Of a stretch of DNA of 64,000 nucleotides, positions 54,631 to 63,383 are shown piece after piece; the first letter of the stretch is position 1, and every line of letters begins with the position of its first letter. A model generated the notes under the pieces. It saw only the letters and a list, made by a program, of their open reading frames with translations, had not been told where the DNA came from and ran no database searches. The position numbers were made by a program, and so were the translations under genes. The stretch comes from Thermostichus vulcanus str. 'Rupite'. Its GTDB lineage: Bacteria > Cyanobacteriota > Cyanobacteriia > Thermostichales > Thermostichaceae. The stretch is taken from the NCBI RefSeq assembly GCF_022848905.1, contig NZ_JAFIRA010000012.1, positions 1 to 64,000 on the forward strand. Direction: 5' to 3'.

Positions 54631-54742
54631 TCTAGCTTAGGGCGTTCTAGTTGCTCTCCTGGGTAAAAAGCAAGGGATCCCCCCTCAGCGGGCCCCATCC
54701 AGGCGGTCAGGCAGGGTCTTAATCTGTCAGTCTTAGTCAGGA

Positions 54743-55024
54743 TCAGTCGTCAATATCGACAATATCGCCGCTGTTGGCATCGATCTTCACCTCAATATCA
54801 TTGGTGAACTCAATTTCCCAAATCAGCCGCCCATCTTTTCGTTCCAGTTCCACTTCTTTGATCACACCATTGGGAACTACACCCCGTGCGATCTGAATCG
54901 CCTCCTCAGTGCGGATGGCAGGAGCAGAGGATTGAGCCACTGCGGGCTCGTTAGCAACACCCAACAGCAGCATAGGGCCACTCAGGAGCACAGCACTGAT
55001 CCAAGAGATTAGATAATGTTTCAT
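54743..55024 (-). CDS. PepSY-domain secreted protein
   Basis: 93 aa. A signal peptide (HYLISWISAVLLSGPMLLLG ... AVAQS) precedes one PepSY domain: RTEEAIQIARGVVPNGVIKE, then RLIWEIEFTNDIEVKIDANS and an acidic end (GDIVDIDD). PepSY domains are thought to inhibit peptidases or bind metals; no peptidase gene is adjacent. It is probably periplasmic. Confidence 0.85.
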   Translation of the reverse strand: MKHYLISWISAVLLSGPMLLLGVANEPAVAQSSAPAIRTEEAIQIARGVVPNGVIKEVELERKDGRLIWEIEFTNDIEVKIDANSGDIVDIDD

Positions 55025-55128
55025 GCCTAGCTATCCAAAAAAAGACACATTATTCATCTTAGGATCGGAGAGAGCTTGCTACAAGGAGCCTTGCCGTTCA
55101 ACGCACTGAGCTGAAGGGAAGCACTCCG

Positions 55129-55671
55129 GTGGCTGGATCCCTGTTTGGACTGCTGCTCATGAGCCTAGTGGGGACGTTTCTGCTTTGGCCACAAAGGTTG
55201 ATCCTCCGCTACCGCAAGACCTGGATGGGCCCTTTGGGTTGGAGGGGGTGTTGGCACCTGCCGATGGGACAAAGGCTACGGGTCAATCGCCACGGCTGGC
55301 ATTGGCGTTGGGGATCCCTGTCTAGGCACGGGCGCTGGCCGACACGAATGGGGGGTCGTTGCTCCCCCACCGATTGGCCTCGCTACTGGCCTTATCTGCT
55401 GGATATCGGTAAACAGCTCTCCCTCAAATCCTGGCAGGGAGGGGTGGAGATTGGCTTTGCGGATCCCGCAGTAACGGGGCAATGTTTAGGGCTGATTGCA
55501 GCCTTACCCCCTCAGTGGTCTCAACACATTCGCCTCACGTTTACCCGCGTCGGTTGGCAGGGTCAGGGATCCCTGTTTATCCAGTTTCCTGGCTGGAGAA
55601 TGCTGGGGCCGGGCCTAAAGTTAGGGTGGCAACTTTGGCAAGCCAGCCATCAGCTCAGAAAGAGACTTTAG
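55129..55671 (+). CDS. DUF2953-like protein
   Basis: 180 aa. One N-terminal hydrophobic helix (SLFGLLLMSLVGTFLLWP), a Trp/Arg-rich middle, then VEIGFADPAVTGQCLGLIAA, the GxxDPAxTGxxxG hallmark of DUF2953 (sporulation YtfI-like) proteins. The function in cyanobacteria is unknown. The GTG start has a GAAGGGAA site upstream. It converges with the thioredoxin-like gene. Confidence 0.7.
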   Translation: MAGSLFGLLLMSLVGTFLLWPQRLILRYRKTWMGPLGWRGCWHLPMGQRLRVNRHGWHWRWGSLSRHGRWPTRMGGRCSPTDWPRYWPYLLDIGKQLSLKSWQGGVEIGFADPAVTGQCLGLIAALPPQWSQHIRLTFTRVGWQGQGSLFIQFPGWRMLGPGLKLGWQLWQASHQLRKRL

Positions 55672-55709
55672 CAACTGCTCAACATCCGCAGGTTGGGGAT
55701 CCCTTGTCC

Positions 55710-56294
55710 CTAACCGAAATAGGTGGGTTCGTTGCCGGGTTTCCACTTGATGTTGCAGCCTAGGCTGGGTTTCTGATCCGGATCGATGGGTTTGCCCGCC
55801 AAAAGGTTATCCAAGGCAGCGCGCAGGTCTTTACCGGTCACCGGAATATCCGTCAGGCTAGGGCGGCTGTCATCCAGTTGGCCTCGGTACACCAACTTGC
55901 GCTCAGCATTGAACAGGAAGAAGTCGGGGGTACAGGCGGCGGTGTACGCTTTGGCCACCTCTTGAGTTTCGTCGTAGCAAAACGGGAAGGTAAAGCCCAA
56001 GGTTTCTGCCATTTTTTTTAGGTTTTCTGGGCGATCATCCGGATATTTCTCGGCATCATTGGCACTGATGGCCACGATCCCGACACCGCGATCCTTATAG
56101 TCTTTGCCGAGGCGGGCCAATTCTTCCTGGACATGCTTCACATAGGGGCAATGTTCACAAATGAACATCACCAAGAGGGCAGGTTTATCGGCAAAGCTAG
56201 TCAGAGAGATGGTTTTGCCAGTCACCACATCCGGCAAACTAAAGTCAGGAGCTGGGGTCTCCAAGGCCAGCATGGTTGAGGGGGTGCGAGCCAT
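55710..56294 (-). CDS. Thioredoxin-fold AhpC/TSA-family protein
   Basis: 194 aa from the ATG at 56,294, which has a GGAG site; an earlier start would give 21 extra residues without similarity. The fold is clear: LETPAPDFSLPDVVTGKTIS, LLVMFICEHCPYVKHVQEEL (CxxC), GVGIVAISANDAEKYPDDRP and YTAACTPDFFLFNAERKLVY. The C-terminus SLGCNIKWKPG is typical of a cyanobacterial subgroup of predicted thiol-disulfide oxidoreductases. No signal peptide, so cytoplasmic. Confidence 0.87.
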   Translation of the reverse strand: MARTPSTMLALETPAPDFSLPDVVTGKTISLTSFADKPALLVMFICEHCPYVKHVQEELARLGKDYKDRGVGIVAISANDAEKYPDDRPENLKKMAETLGFTFPFCYDETQEVAKAYTAACTPDFFLFNAERKLVYRGQLDDSRPSLTDIPVTGKDLRAALDNLLAGKPIDPDQKPSLGCNIKWKPGNEPTYFG

Positions 56295-56492
56295 ACGGGG
56301 TCTCCAACGGTAAGATTCCTTTTCATCATGCTCCCAGATGAAGACAAAAGTTGGCAAACGGGATCCCTACCTGACCCTCCCCTGCTTGAAGGGATCCCTC
56401 CGACCCGGTTAAGGTAGGGGCAGATTCACAATTTGTAACTTGCCACTTTAACGCGTAACGATCTCGACCAAAGCTGAGCTTTGCCCATTGTC

Positions 56493-57302
56493 ATGTTGGA
56501 TGTTGTCCCTGCTGGATGGGTGGATACCCACGTCCACCTCAACTACCCCGATTTTGCTGAGGATTTGCCTGAGGTTGCCCAACGCTGGCGCGAAGCCGGG
56601 ATCCACCGATTGGTTCATTCCTGTGTCACGCCGGAGGAATTTCCGCAGTTACAGGCGATTGCCGACCAATATCCGGAGGTGTTTTTGTCGGTGGGGCTTC
56701 ATCCTCTGGAGGCCCGCCAGTGGCAGCCGGACATGGCCGCTCAAATTGCCCAGTTGGCAGCTGCGGATCCGCGTGTGGTGGCGATTGGGGAGACAGGGCT
56801 GGATTTTTACAAGTCAGACCCAGCCGATATTGAGCTGCAAAAGCAAGCCTTTCAAGCCCAGATTGCCATTGCCCAAAGCCAAGATTTAGCCCTGATCATC
56901 CATTGTCGGGATGCGGCTGAAGCCACCCACCAAATGTTGTCCCAGGCGATTGCCGAAGCAGGGCCGGTGCGGGCGGTGATGCATTGCTGGAGTGGATCCC
57001 CGGCGGAAACGCGGGAGTTTGTGGCGCTGGGTTGTTTTGTGAGCTTTAGCGGCATTGTTACCTTCAAGAATGCACAGCTTGTGCGGGATTCTGCCTTGGA
57101 AGTGCCTCTGTCGCAACTCCTAATCGAGACCGACTGCCCTTTTCTTGCTCCGACTCCCTTTCGTGGCAAACGCAATGAGCCTGCCTATGTGGAGCGGGTT
57201 GCCCATACCCTGGCGGACTTGTTACATATCTCTCCCGAGCAACTGGCGGAACAAACCAGCCAGAATGCCGCCCAATTGTTTCGCCTGCCGATACTGGCGT
57301 AG
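56493..57302 (+). CDS. tatD: TatD-family metal-dependent DNase
   Basis: 269 aa. Metal ligands are visible: VDTHVHLNYPDF (HxH), GETGLDF (Glu), LIIHCRDA (His), AVMHCWSG (His) and LIETDCPFLAP (Asp). TatD/YcfH enzymes are 3'-5' DNases or tRNA-editing-like hydrolases. The ATG at 56,493 is used; a TTG four codons upstream also lies in frame. Confidence 0.93.
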   Translation: MLDVVPAGWVDTHVHLNYPDFAEDLPEVAQRWREAGIHRLVHSCVTPEEFPQLQAIADQYPEVFLSVGLHPLEARQWQPDMAAQIAQLAAADPRVVAIGETGLDFYKSDPADIELQKQAFQAQIAIAQSQDLALIIHCRDAAEATHQMLSQAIAEAGPVRAVMHCWSGSPAETREFVALGCFVSFSGIVTFKNAQLVRDSALEVPLSQLLIETDCPFLAPTPFRGKRNEPAYVERVAHTLADLLHISPEQLAEQTSQNAAQLFRLPILA

Positions 57303-57459
57303 TCATTCCCTGACAACATACGTGTTTATACGGATTAATATATCCCTATTCGATACAATCTTTAACGCCATTTGAGGGGCTGGCATTCTATGCTGGAAAA
57401 AGGGGAAAACGCTGGATCCCTGTCAGCAGGCCCTCTCCCCTTTACACAGGCTTGCGATT

Positions 57460-60021
57460 ATGAGTGTTGAGATTCCATCTTCTAATGTCCGGCTCCACCG
57501 AGATGCCCTGATCAACCGCATTACCAATCAAATTCGGCAATCTTTGCAACTCAACCAAATTTTGACCGCCACCGTCGAGGAAGTGCGCTCCTTTCTGGGC
57601 ACGGATCGGGTCAAGGTCTACCGCTTTGATCCGGAGGGCCATGGCAAGGTGATTGCAGAGTCGATCCGCGAGGGTCGCCTTCCCTCTCTGCGGGGGCTTT
57701 CTTTCCCGGCCAGCGATATTCCCCCTCAGGCTCGCCAACTGTTTCGACGCGCTCAAGTCCGGGTGATCGTGGATGTGGAGGCCCAGAGTCGCTCCATTAG
57801 CCAGCCGGAATACTTGACTTTACCCACCAAGGTTCAGCCCTTACCCGACCACGAGCTACCCCAGCGACCGGTGGATCCCTGTCACATCCACTATCTGAAA
57901 GGTATGGGGGTGGCTTCTTCTTTGGCCATTCCCCTAATGCATCATCAGCACCTCTGGGGACTGTTGGTCTCCCATCATGCCGAACCGCGAGCTTATTCGA
58001 ATGAAGAACTGCAAGTGGTGCAGTTGGTGGCGGATCAAGTTTCTATCGCCATTGCCCAGGCAGAATTGCTGGAGCAAGCTCAACAAAAGGCCCAACAGGA
58101 AAGTTTAATCAATCAGATCGCAGCTCTTTTGCATTCTCCGGTTCACCCCAGTTCCACCTTGACGACCGTGCTAGAGCAGCTGACCGCTGGGTTACACGGG
58201 ATTGGCGCTCGGCTACAAATCTTCACTTCAGAGGGATCCACTCTACATAGCCACGGCCTACAACCCCCAACTGGCTATGAGGATTGGCTGCAAGAACAGC
58301 TTCAGAAGCAGACCCTTCTGCCTGCGCAGCAGGATCAGTCAGGACTGGCCAAAGTTTGGATGTTGTCCAACTTGAAACCATGGCTCCACTTTTTTGAGCC
58401 CATCCAGCAAACGCCCATTCGTGGCTTGATCCTGTTACAGCTCCGTTGGAATGACCAACAGGTGGGTTGGCTGAGCGTGTTTCGTGGGGCGGTGTATGTG
58501 GAAACCCACTGGGCTGGGTATCGGAGCACGGAGGGCTTTGCAGAAGGGGATCCCCGACAGCGATTGCCCCAGATTTCGTTTGAGGCGTGGCGAGAGTTGA
58601 AAATTAATGAGTCCCCCCTTTGGTCGCCGGCAGATGTGGAATTGCTGAGTCGAGTTGGGGTCCATTTGGCCATGTCCATCGCCCAAAACCAGCTCTACCA
58701 ACAGATTCAGACCCTGAATATTCATCTCGAAAAACAGGTGCAAGAGCGGACGGCAGCCCTACGACGTTCTTTGGAAATGGAGGCTCTGATCAAGCGCATC
58801 ACTGATCAAGTGCGGGATAGCTTGGATGAAGCCAAGATTTTGCGGGCGGTGGTGCAAGAACTGGCCTTGGGATTGCCGATTGAGTGTTGCGATATTTGCC
58901 TTTATGACCCCGTTGCGGGAGAAGCCACGGTTCGCTACGAGTACACCGCCACCTTGCCTGCCGCAGGAGGGCTGACAATCCCCATGGCAGAACATCCAGC
59001 CCTTTACCAACAGCTGCAATCGGGGCAGATGAGCCAGTTTTGTGATCTGCCGGGACAAGGGTTAATTCCTTCTCGGCAAAAGGTCGCGGTGTTGTTGTGT
59101 CCATTGCGGGATGATCAGGGGGTGTTGGGAGATCTAGGGCTGGTCAAGAGATCCGAACACAGCTTCGATGAGTTGGAAATGCAGTTGGTGCAGCAGGTGG
59201 CCAACCATTGTGCCATCGCCATTCGTCAAGCCCGTCTCTACCAAACCTCCCTAGAACAAGTGGAGGAGCTAGAACGCCTCAATCAGCTCAAAGATGACTT
59301 TCTCAGCACGGTCTCTCATGAGTTGCGTACCCCGATCACCAACATGAAGATGGCGATTCACCTGCTCAAAAGCACCAAAAATCCTCAGAAGCGCTCCAGC
59401 TATTTAACCGTCTTGGAAACAGAATGTGAGCGAGAAACGGAACTGGTGAACGATTTGCTGGATCTGCAGCGGTTGGAGTTGGGATCCAAAGTCCTAACGT
59501 TAGAGGAGATCCCGCTGGCGGGTTGGTTGCCCTCTCTGCTGTATCCCTTTCTGGAACGAGCCAAGTCAGTTCAGCAGGATCTCCAGTGGCAAATTGATCC
59601 AAATGTGGGCAAGGTGGTCACGGATCAGGCTAGTTTGGCACGGGTGATCCAAGAGTTGGTGAACAATGCCTGTAAGTACACCCCCCCAAAACACCGTATT
59701 CAAGTCAAGGCTTACCGACTGCCTCCTGGCTTGGTGTACATTCAAGTGATCAACGAGGGGATCGAGATTCCTCCCCAGGAGCAAGAACGAATCTTTGAAA
59801 AGTTTTACCGAATACCCAACGGGGATCCCTGGAAACGGGGGGGAACGGGGTTGGGCCTCGCTTTGGTGAAACAGTTGATGGAACGGCTCAAGGGCAGTGT
59901 GGCGGTGGAAAGTGGTTATGGCAAAACTTGCTTTACGTTGGTTCTGCCTCAGGGATCCCTACCCACGTATGTCTCCCCCTTGATCCGCGGTGGTTCGCTG
60001 CCGCTACGCGCCTGCCCATGA
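57460..60021 (+). CDS. PAS-less phytochrome histidine kinase (GAF-PHY-GAF-HisKA-HATPase)
   Basis: 853 aa. The N-terminal GAF domain starts within 20 residues of the N-terminus, so there is no PAS domain and no knot. It carries FPASDIPPQARQLF (Asp86) and the bilin-binding DPCHIHYLKGMGV (Cys141, His142), and closely resembles SyA-/SyB-Cph1 of hot-spring Synechococcus. A PHY domain follows (about 215-400) with a tongue PQISFEAW (370-377) where most phytochromes have PRxSF. Then a coiled coil, a second GAF (about 440-590), HisKA with the phospho-acceptor His620 in STVSHELRTPITNMK, and HATPase with NNACKYTPP and GGTGLGLALVKQ. It is predicted to be a red/far-red sensor kinase. No response regulator is adjacent. 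Confidence 0.93.
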   Translation: MSVEIPSSNVRLHRDALINRITNQIRQSLQLNQILTATVEEVRSFLGTDRVKVYRFDPEGHGKVIAESIREGRLPSLRGLSFPASDIPPQARQLFRRAQVRVIVDVEAQSRSISQPEYLTLPTKVQPLPDHELPQRPVDPCHIHYLKGMGVASSLAIPLMHHQHLWGLLVSHHAEPRAYSNEELQVVQLVADQVSIAIAQAELLEQAQQKAQQESLINQIAALLHSPVHPSSTLTTVLEQLTAGLHGIGARLQIFTSEGSTLHSHGLQPPTGYEDWLQEQLQKQTLLPAQQDQSGLAKVWMLSNLKPWLHFFEPIQQTPIRGLILLQLRWNDQQVGWLSVFRGAVYVETHWAGYRSTEGFAEGDPRQRLPQISFEAWRELKINESPLWSPADVELLSRVGVHLAMSIAQNQLYQQIQTLNIHLEKQVQERTAALRRSLEMEALIKRITDQVRDSLDEAKILRAVVQELALGLPIECCDICLYDPVAGEATVRYEYTATLPAAGGLTIPMAEHPALYQQLQSGQMSQFCDLPGQGLIPSRQKVAVLLCPLRDDQGVLGDLGLVKRSEHSFDELEMQLVQQVANHCAIAIRQARLYQTSLEQVEELERLNQLKDDFLSTVSHELRTPITNMKMAIHLLKSTKNPQKRSSYLTVLETECERETELVNDLLDLQRLELGSKVLTLEEIPLAGWLPSLLYPFLERAKSVQQDLQWQIDPNVGKVVTDQASLARVIQELVNNACKYTPPKHRIQVKAYRLPPGLVYIQVINEGIEIPPQEQERIFEKFYRIPNGDPWKRGGTGLGLALVKQLMERLKGSVAVESGYGKTCFTLVLPQGSLPTYVSPLIRGGSLPLRACP

Positions 60022-60416
60022 CGGATCCCAGACCCGATCAAGAGGATGTAACGTTGCAGTTGGCTGTCCAGCAGTTTAACCGGGGGGAATTTTACGCCTG
60101 CCATGACAGCCTAGAAGCCCTGTGGATGGAGGCGGTTGAGCCGGAGCGGCGCTTTTACCAAGGGCTATTGCAAACGGCGGTGGCTTACTATCACCTCACC
60201 AACCAGAACCGGCGCGGTTGCATGATCCTACTGGGGGAAGCCAATGGCAAACTGGCAGATTATTTGCCCACCTACGCCGGTTGGGATGTGCTCTCTCTGT
60301 GGCGAGCCAACCAAACCAACCTACGACAGCTGTCTCAACTGCCTGAGGGGGATCCCTTGCCGGGTCTGACCATCCCTACTCTGGAGTCAGTCGAAAACAA
60401 GACTGAGGAGCCTTAA
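60018..60416 (+). CDS. DUF309 protein
   Basis: 132 aa. The family motif is FNRGEFYACHDSLEALWMEA, with RRFYQGLLQTAVAYYHLTNQ following. DUF309 proteins are small helical proteins in cyanobacteria and plastids with no established function. The ATG overlaps the phytochrome stop (ATGA), so the two are probably translated together, which may point to a link with light signalling (inference). Confidence 0.85.
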   Translation: MTDPRPDQEDVTLQLAVQQFNRGEFYACHDSLEALWMEAVEPERRFYQGLLQTAVAYYHLTNQNRRGCMILLGEANGKLADYLPTYAGWDVLSLWRANQTNLRQLSQLPEGDPLPGLTIPTLESVENKTEEP

Positions 60417-60574
60417 CGCTTGGGACGACGGATTTTACGCTCCATCTCATTGCGCCGCCGCCGATCCCGCCAATCGATGAAGGTGATATAACCAACACCT
60501 AAGGTCACCACTGCCAACAGCAAAAAGATGCTGCCATAGGCGATTTGGGTGAAGAGGGGAAGCTCGGTTTCCAT
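60413..60574 (-). CDS. Small single-helix membrane protein next to petN
   Basis: 53 aa: METELPLFTQIAYG, a hydrophobic helix (SIFLLLAVVTLGVGYITF), then a very basic tail (IDWRDRRRRNEMERKIRRPKR). It starts 27 bp after petN on the same strand, so it is probably co-transcribed with that cytochrome b6f gene and may sit in the thylakoid membrane. I cannot match it to a named photosynthetic subunit. Its stop overlaps the DUF309 stop on the other strand. Confidence 0.7.
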   Translation of the reverse strand: METELPLFTQIAYGSIFLLLAVVTLGVGYITFIDWRDRRRRNEMERKIRRPKR

Positions 60575-60601
60575 GTCACTTTCAAGGGGTATCCCTATCG
60601 A

Positions 60602-60691
60602 TTACATGCCGTTGCGACCCCAAACCACGAGGGCAATCGAGAGGACAAAGAAGGTAGGAACCGCAATCCAGCCGAGGGTAATGATGTCCAT
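60602..60691 (-). CDS. petN: Cytochrome b6-f complex subunit PetN
   Basis: 29 aa, the usual length. It begins [20 protein letters not shown] and ends LVVWGRNGM, matching the PetN pattern (MDI-x-TLGW ... MVVWGRNG). It is the smallest subunit of the b6f complex, one membrane helix, needed for complex stability. Upstream on the same strand lies only a hairpin repeat. Confidence 0.95.
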   Translation of the reverse strand: MDIITLGWIAVPTFFVLSIALVVWGRNGM

Positions 60692-60748
60692 GGGTAAGCT
60701 GAGTACCAGTACAAAGTGATCTCATTTTACGGGATGGGATCCCTTGCT

Positions 60749-60795
60749 GCTCGCGTCTTCGCGTCAGCGTTGCGGAGCAACAGCGGGACGGAGTC
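60749..60795. repeat. 47-bp hairpin repeat, intergenic copy
   Basis: Contains GTTGC-gga-GCAAC at its centre. It matches the copy at 61,327-61,373 at 46 of 47 positions by eye. It lies about 60 bp upstream of petN. Confidence 0.93.
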
Positions 60796-60886
60796 CTTTC
60801 GGCATCCGCGAATACCTTTGCTGGGCATAGGCTGGATAAAGTAGGGGTACGCCAAAAACTCCAAAGCTGAACAAGGTGGGATCCCA

Positions 60887-61132
60887 ATGACCCTGGAAAT
60901 GTTGCCGCTGATCGCCGCTGTGATCATTGCTGCCTTTCTGCTGTTTTTTTGGGTACGGGTGGTTCGAGAGGCTGTCTGGACAACGGTAGGGATTGTGATC
61001 ATTCTGGCGGTGCTGTTCGTGGTTTTTAATATCGGCCCGCGGCAGGTGCTCCAGGAGTTACGGGATCCCTTTGCTTTTGTGGAGCGGGTGTGGGATGTGA
61101 TCATCGGTTGGTTCAAGGCTCTTTTCCCCTGA
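60887..61132 (+). CDS. Small hydrophobic membrane protein
   Basis: 81 aa. Two adjacent hydrophobic helices (LPLIAAVIIAAFLLFFWVRV and TTVGIVIILAVLFVVFNIGP), then an amphipathic tail (ERVWDVIIGWFKALFP). An AAGGTGGG site lies upstream of the ATG. It is likely to be a real gene on composition, but I do not recognise the family. Confidence 0.65.
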   Translation: MTLEMLPLIAAVIIAAFLLFFWVRVVREAVWTTVGIVIILAVLFVVFNIGPRQVLQELRDPFAFVERVWDVIIGWFKALFP

Positions 61133-61227
61133 TTATCTTGAGGGGATCCCGCAAGCAATACCCATCCGATGGGCCTGCTCTGTTGTTGATGAACGGTATC
61201 ATAAGGCCAGCTTTCACGATCTTTCCC

Positions 61228-61851
61228 ATGCCCTCTGACCCCGAATGGCCGGATGTCCCTAGCCCGCTGCTGCCCACGGATCCCGCAGAAGAAGATCCTG
61301 GGCTGGAAGAGGGGATCCCGATTCCCGCTCGCGTCTTGGCGTCAGCGTTGCGGAGCAACAGCGGGACGGAGTCGTCAGATATTCAGATTGAAGTGGTGGA
61401 TTTGGGGGAGCGTCGCCGCCAGCTGCGGGGCAGTGTGCCCATTCCTGTCGAGCGGGAACGAATTTGGCAGGTGTTGACCGATTACGACCATCTGGCAGAG
61501 TTTATTCCCAATTTGGTGGAAAGTCGGGTCATTGGCCATGAAAATGGCCGCAAGTTGGTCCGCCAAGTGGGATCCCAAAAGCTCTTATTTGCCCAGTTTT
61601 CCGCCACAGTGGTTCTGGCGATTGAGGAGATTTTTCCCCAACAGGTACGCTTTCAAAAAACCCAGGGGGATTTTCTCCTGTTCGAGGGATTTTGGGATTT
61701 GAGCCCTTGCCCGGCAGACCAGACTCTGCTGACCTATCACCTAGAGGTCAAACCTCCCCGCAGAATGCCCATTGGCATGGTGGAACGGCGTATCCGGCAA
61801 GATTTGGCTGTCAACCTGCAAGCCATCCGCGAGCGATCCCTGAGTTTGTGA
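61228..61851 (+). CDS. SRPBCC/START-like protein with repeat-encoded insert
   Basis: 207 aa. The folded part begins near residue 50: IQIEVVDLGERRRQLRGSVP, then RIWQVLTDYDHLAEFIPNLV and SRVIGHENGRKLVRQVGSQK, typical of the polyketide-cyclase/COQ10-type family common in cyanobacteria and plants. Residues 34-49 (ARVLASALRSNSGTES) are encoded by a 47-bp repeat present almost unchanged in the nearby intergenic region, so the repeat has entered or been captured in frame before the domain. An earlier ATG at 61,189 is possible. Confidence 0.8.
   Translation: MPSDPEWPDVPSPLLPTDPAEEDPGLEEGIPIPARVLASALRSNSGTESSDIQIEVVDLGERRRQLRGSVPIPVERERIWQVLTDYDHLAEFIPNLVESRVIGHENGRKLVRQVGSQKLLFAQFSATVVLAIEEIFPQQVRFQKTQGDFLLFEGFWDLSPCPADQTLLTYHLEVKPPRRMPIGMVERRIRQDLAVNLQAIRERSLSL
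61327..61373. repeat. 47-bp hairpin repeat inside the SRPBCC gene
   Basis: Same element as at 60,749, one mismatch. It is read as part of the protein and does not break the frame. Confidence 0.93.
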
Positions 61852-62000
61852 ATCCGGGTGTGATTCTAGTCCTCTTTCCATGGAACTTCCGGATAGAAGT
61901 CTTGGCGGGATCCCTCCAGAAGGGCTTGAAATCCACAAATCTTTCCATTCTAAGCTGGGGTGAAGTGCCAGAGTGGAGAAAGAGGTGCTCAGGGAGAGGG

Positions 62001-63383
62001 ATGATGGGGCAAGATGCACAGTCGGGGCAACTGGTCAGCCTTAACCCCGCCACCGGGGAGGTTTTGGGCCGCTACCCAGTTTTTGACTCCCGGAAGATTC
62101 AAACCTGTATCGCACAAGCGCAGGAGCGGTTTCAGGAGTATCGCTGGATCCCGTTTGCCCAGCGGGCCGCTTGGATGGAGCGGGTAGCGGAGATTCTGTT
62201 GGAGCGAAAAGCCGAGTTTGGCCGCCTGATCACCCTGGAGATGGGCAAAACCTTAGCCTCTGCCATTGCAGAGGTGGAAAAATCCGCCTGGGTATGCCGG
62301 TACTACGCCGAAACAGCAGCGGGGTTTCTGGCGGAACAACTGGTGGCCAGTGATGCCAGCTGCAGCGGCATCCGCTACCAACCCTTGGGGGTGATTTTGG
62401 CGGTGATGCCCTGGAACTTCCCCTTTTGGCAGGTGTTTCGCTGTGCAGCTCCGGCCTTGATGGCGGGCAATACGCTCTTGCTCAAGCATGCCTCCAATGT
62501 GCCCCAATCGGCTTTGTGCCTGGAGGCGATCTTCCGGGAGGCGGGATTTCCGCAAGGGGTCTTTCAAACGCTGTTGATTAGTGCAGCGCAGGTGGCGGAA
62601 GTGGTAGCGGATGAACGGGTGCGGGGGGCCGCCCTCACGGGTAGCGAAGCGGCGGGATCCAGTTTGGCCCGTTTGGCCGGTCAACACCTGAAAAAGACGG
62701 TGCTGGAATTGGGGGGGAGCGATCCCTTCATCGTCTTGCCCAGTGCCGATTTGGAGGCGGCAGTCTCTACAGCCGTCACGGCGCGTCTGATCAGCAATGG
62801 CCAATCCTGCATCGCTGCCAAACGATTTATTGTGCACAGCACCATCGCCGAGTCTTTTACCGCCGCCCTGGTGGAGCGATTCCGCCAACTCAAAGTCGGG
62901 GATCCCCTGGATCCGCAAACCGAAGTAGGGCCTTTGGCTACCCCGAGCATTTTGCAGGAAGTGGATGGGCAGGTGCAGGCTCTGGTGCAGGCGGGGGCTA
63001 AGGTCTGGGTGGGTGGATCCCCGCTGGGGGGCAATTTCTACCTACCCACGGTCTTGAGCGGGATCCCTGCCGAGCATCCGGTGGCGCAGCAGGAGGTGTT
63101 TGGCCCGGTGGCGCTGCTGTTTGAAGTGCCGGACCTGGAGGCGGCAATCCGTCTGGCCAACAGTACCCCGTTTGGGTTGGGAGCCAGCGCCTGGACCACT
63201 GACCCAAACGAGCAGGAGCGCCTGCTGATGGAGATTGAGGCGGGATCCGTCTTTATCAATGGTCTGGTCAAGTCTGACCCCCGCTTGCCCTTCGGCGGCA
63301 TTAAACGTTCTGGCTATGGGCGGGAACTGAGCCGGGAAGGGATCCTGGAATTTGTTAACATCAAAACCTTTTGGGTGAAGTAA
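62001..63383 (+). CDS. NAD(P)-dependent aldehyde dehydrogenase, succinate-semialdehyde type (Sad/YneI-like)
   Basis: 460 aa. Oxidises succinic semialdehyde to succinate, the last step of the cyanobacterial bypass of 2-oxoglutarate dehydrogenase and of GABA breakdown. Catalytic Glu in KKTVLELGGSDPFIVL, catalytic Cys in NGQSCIAAKRFIVHS, and the cofactor region GVILAVMPWNFPFWQVFRCA. The pattern GQSCIAAKRF is typical of the Sad/YneI group. The frame is open far upstream, but an AGGGAG site just before the ATGs at 62,001 and 62,004 fixes the start region. The S4 gene overlaps its stop. Confidence 0.9.
   Translation: MMGQDAQSGQLVSLNPATGEVLGRYPVFDSRKIQTCIAQAQERFQEYRWIPFAQRAAWMERVAEILLERKAEFGRLITLEMGKTLASAIAEVEKSAWVCRYYAETAAGFLAEQLVASDASCSGIRYQPLGVILAVMPWNFPFWQVFRCAAPALMAGNTLLLKHASNVPQSALCLEAIFREAGFPQGVFQTLLISAAQVAEVVADERVRGAALTGSEAAGSSLARLAGQHLKKTVLELGGSDPFIVLPSADLEAAVSTAVTARLISNGQSCIAAKRFIVHSTIAESFTAALVERFRQLKVGDPLDPQTEVGPLATPSILQEVDGQVQALVQAGAKVWVGGSPLGGNFYLPTVLSGIPAEHPVAQQEVFGPVALLFEVPDLEAAIRLANSTPFGLGASAWTTDPNEQERLLMEIEAGSVFINGLVKSDPRLPFGGIKRSGYGRELSREGILEFVNIKTFWVK

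Noticed and set aside
54760-54790. Repeat CAATATCG in the PepSY gene
   Set aside because: Eight matches at period 9, explained by the Asp/Ile-rich coding sequence.
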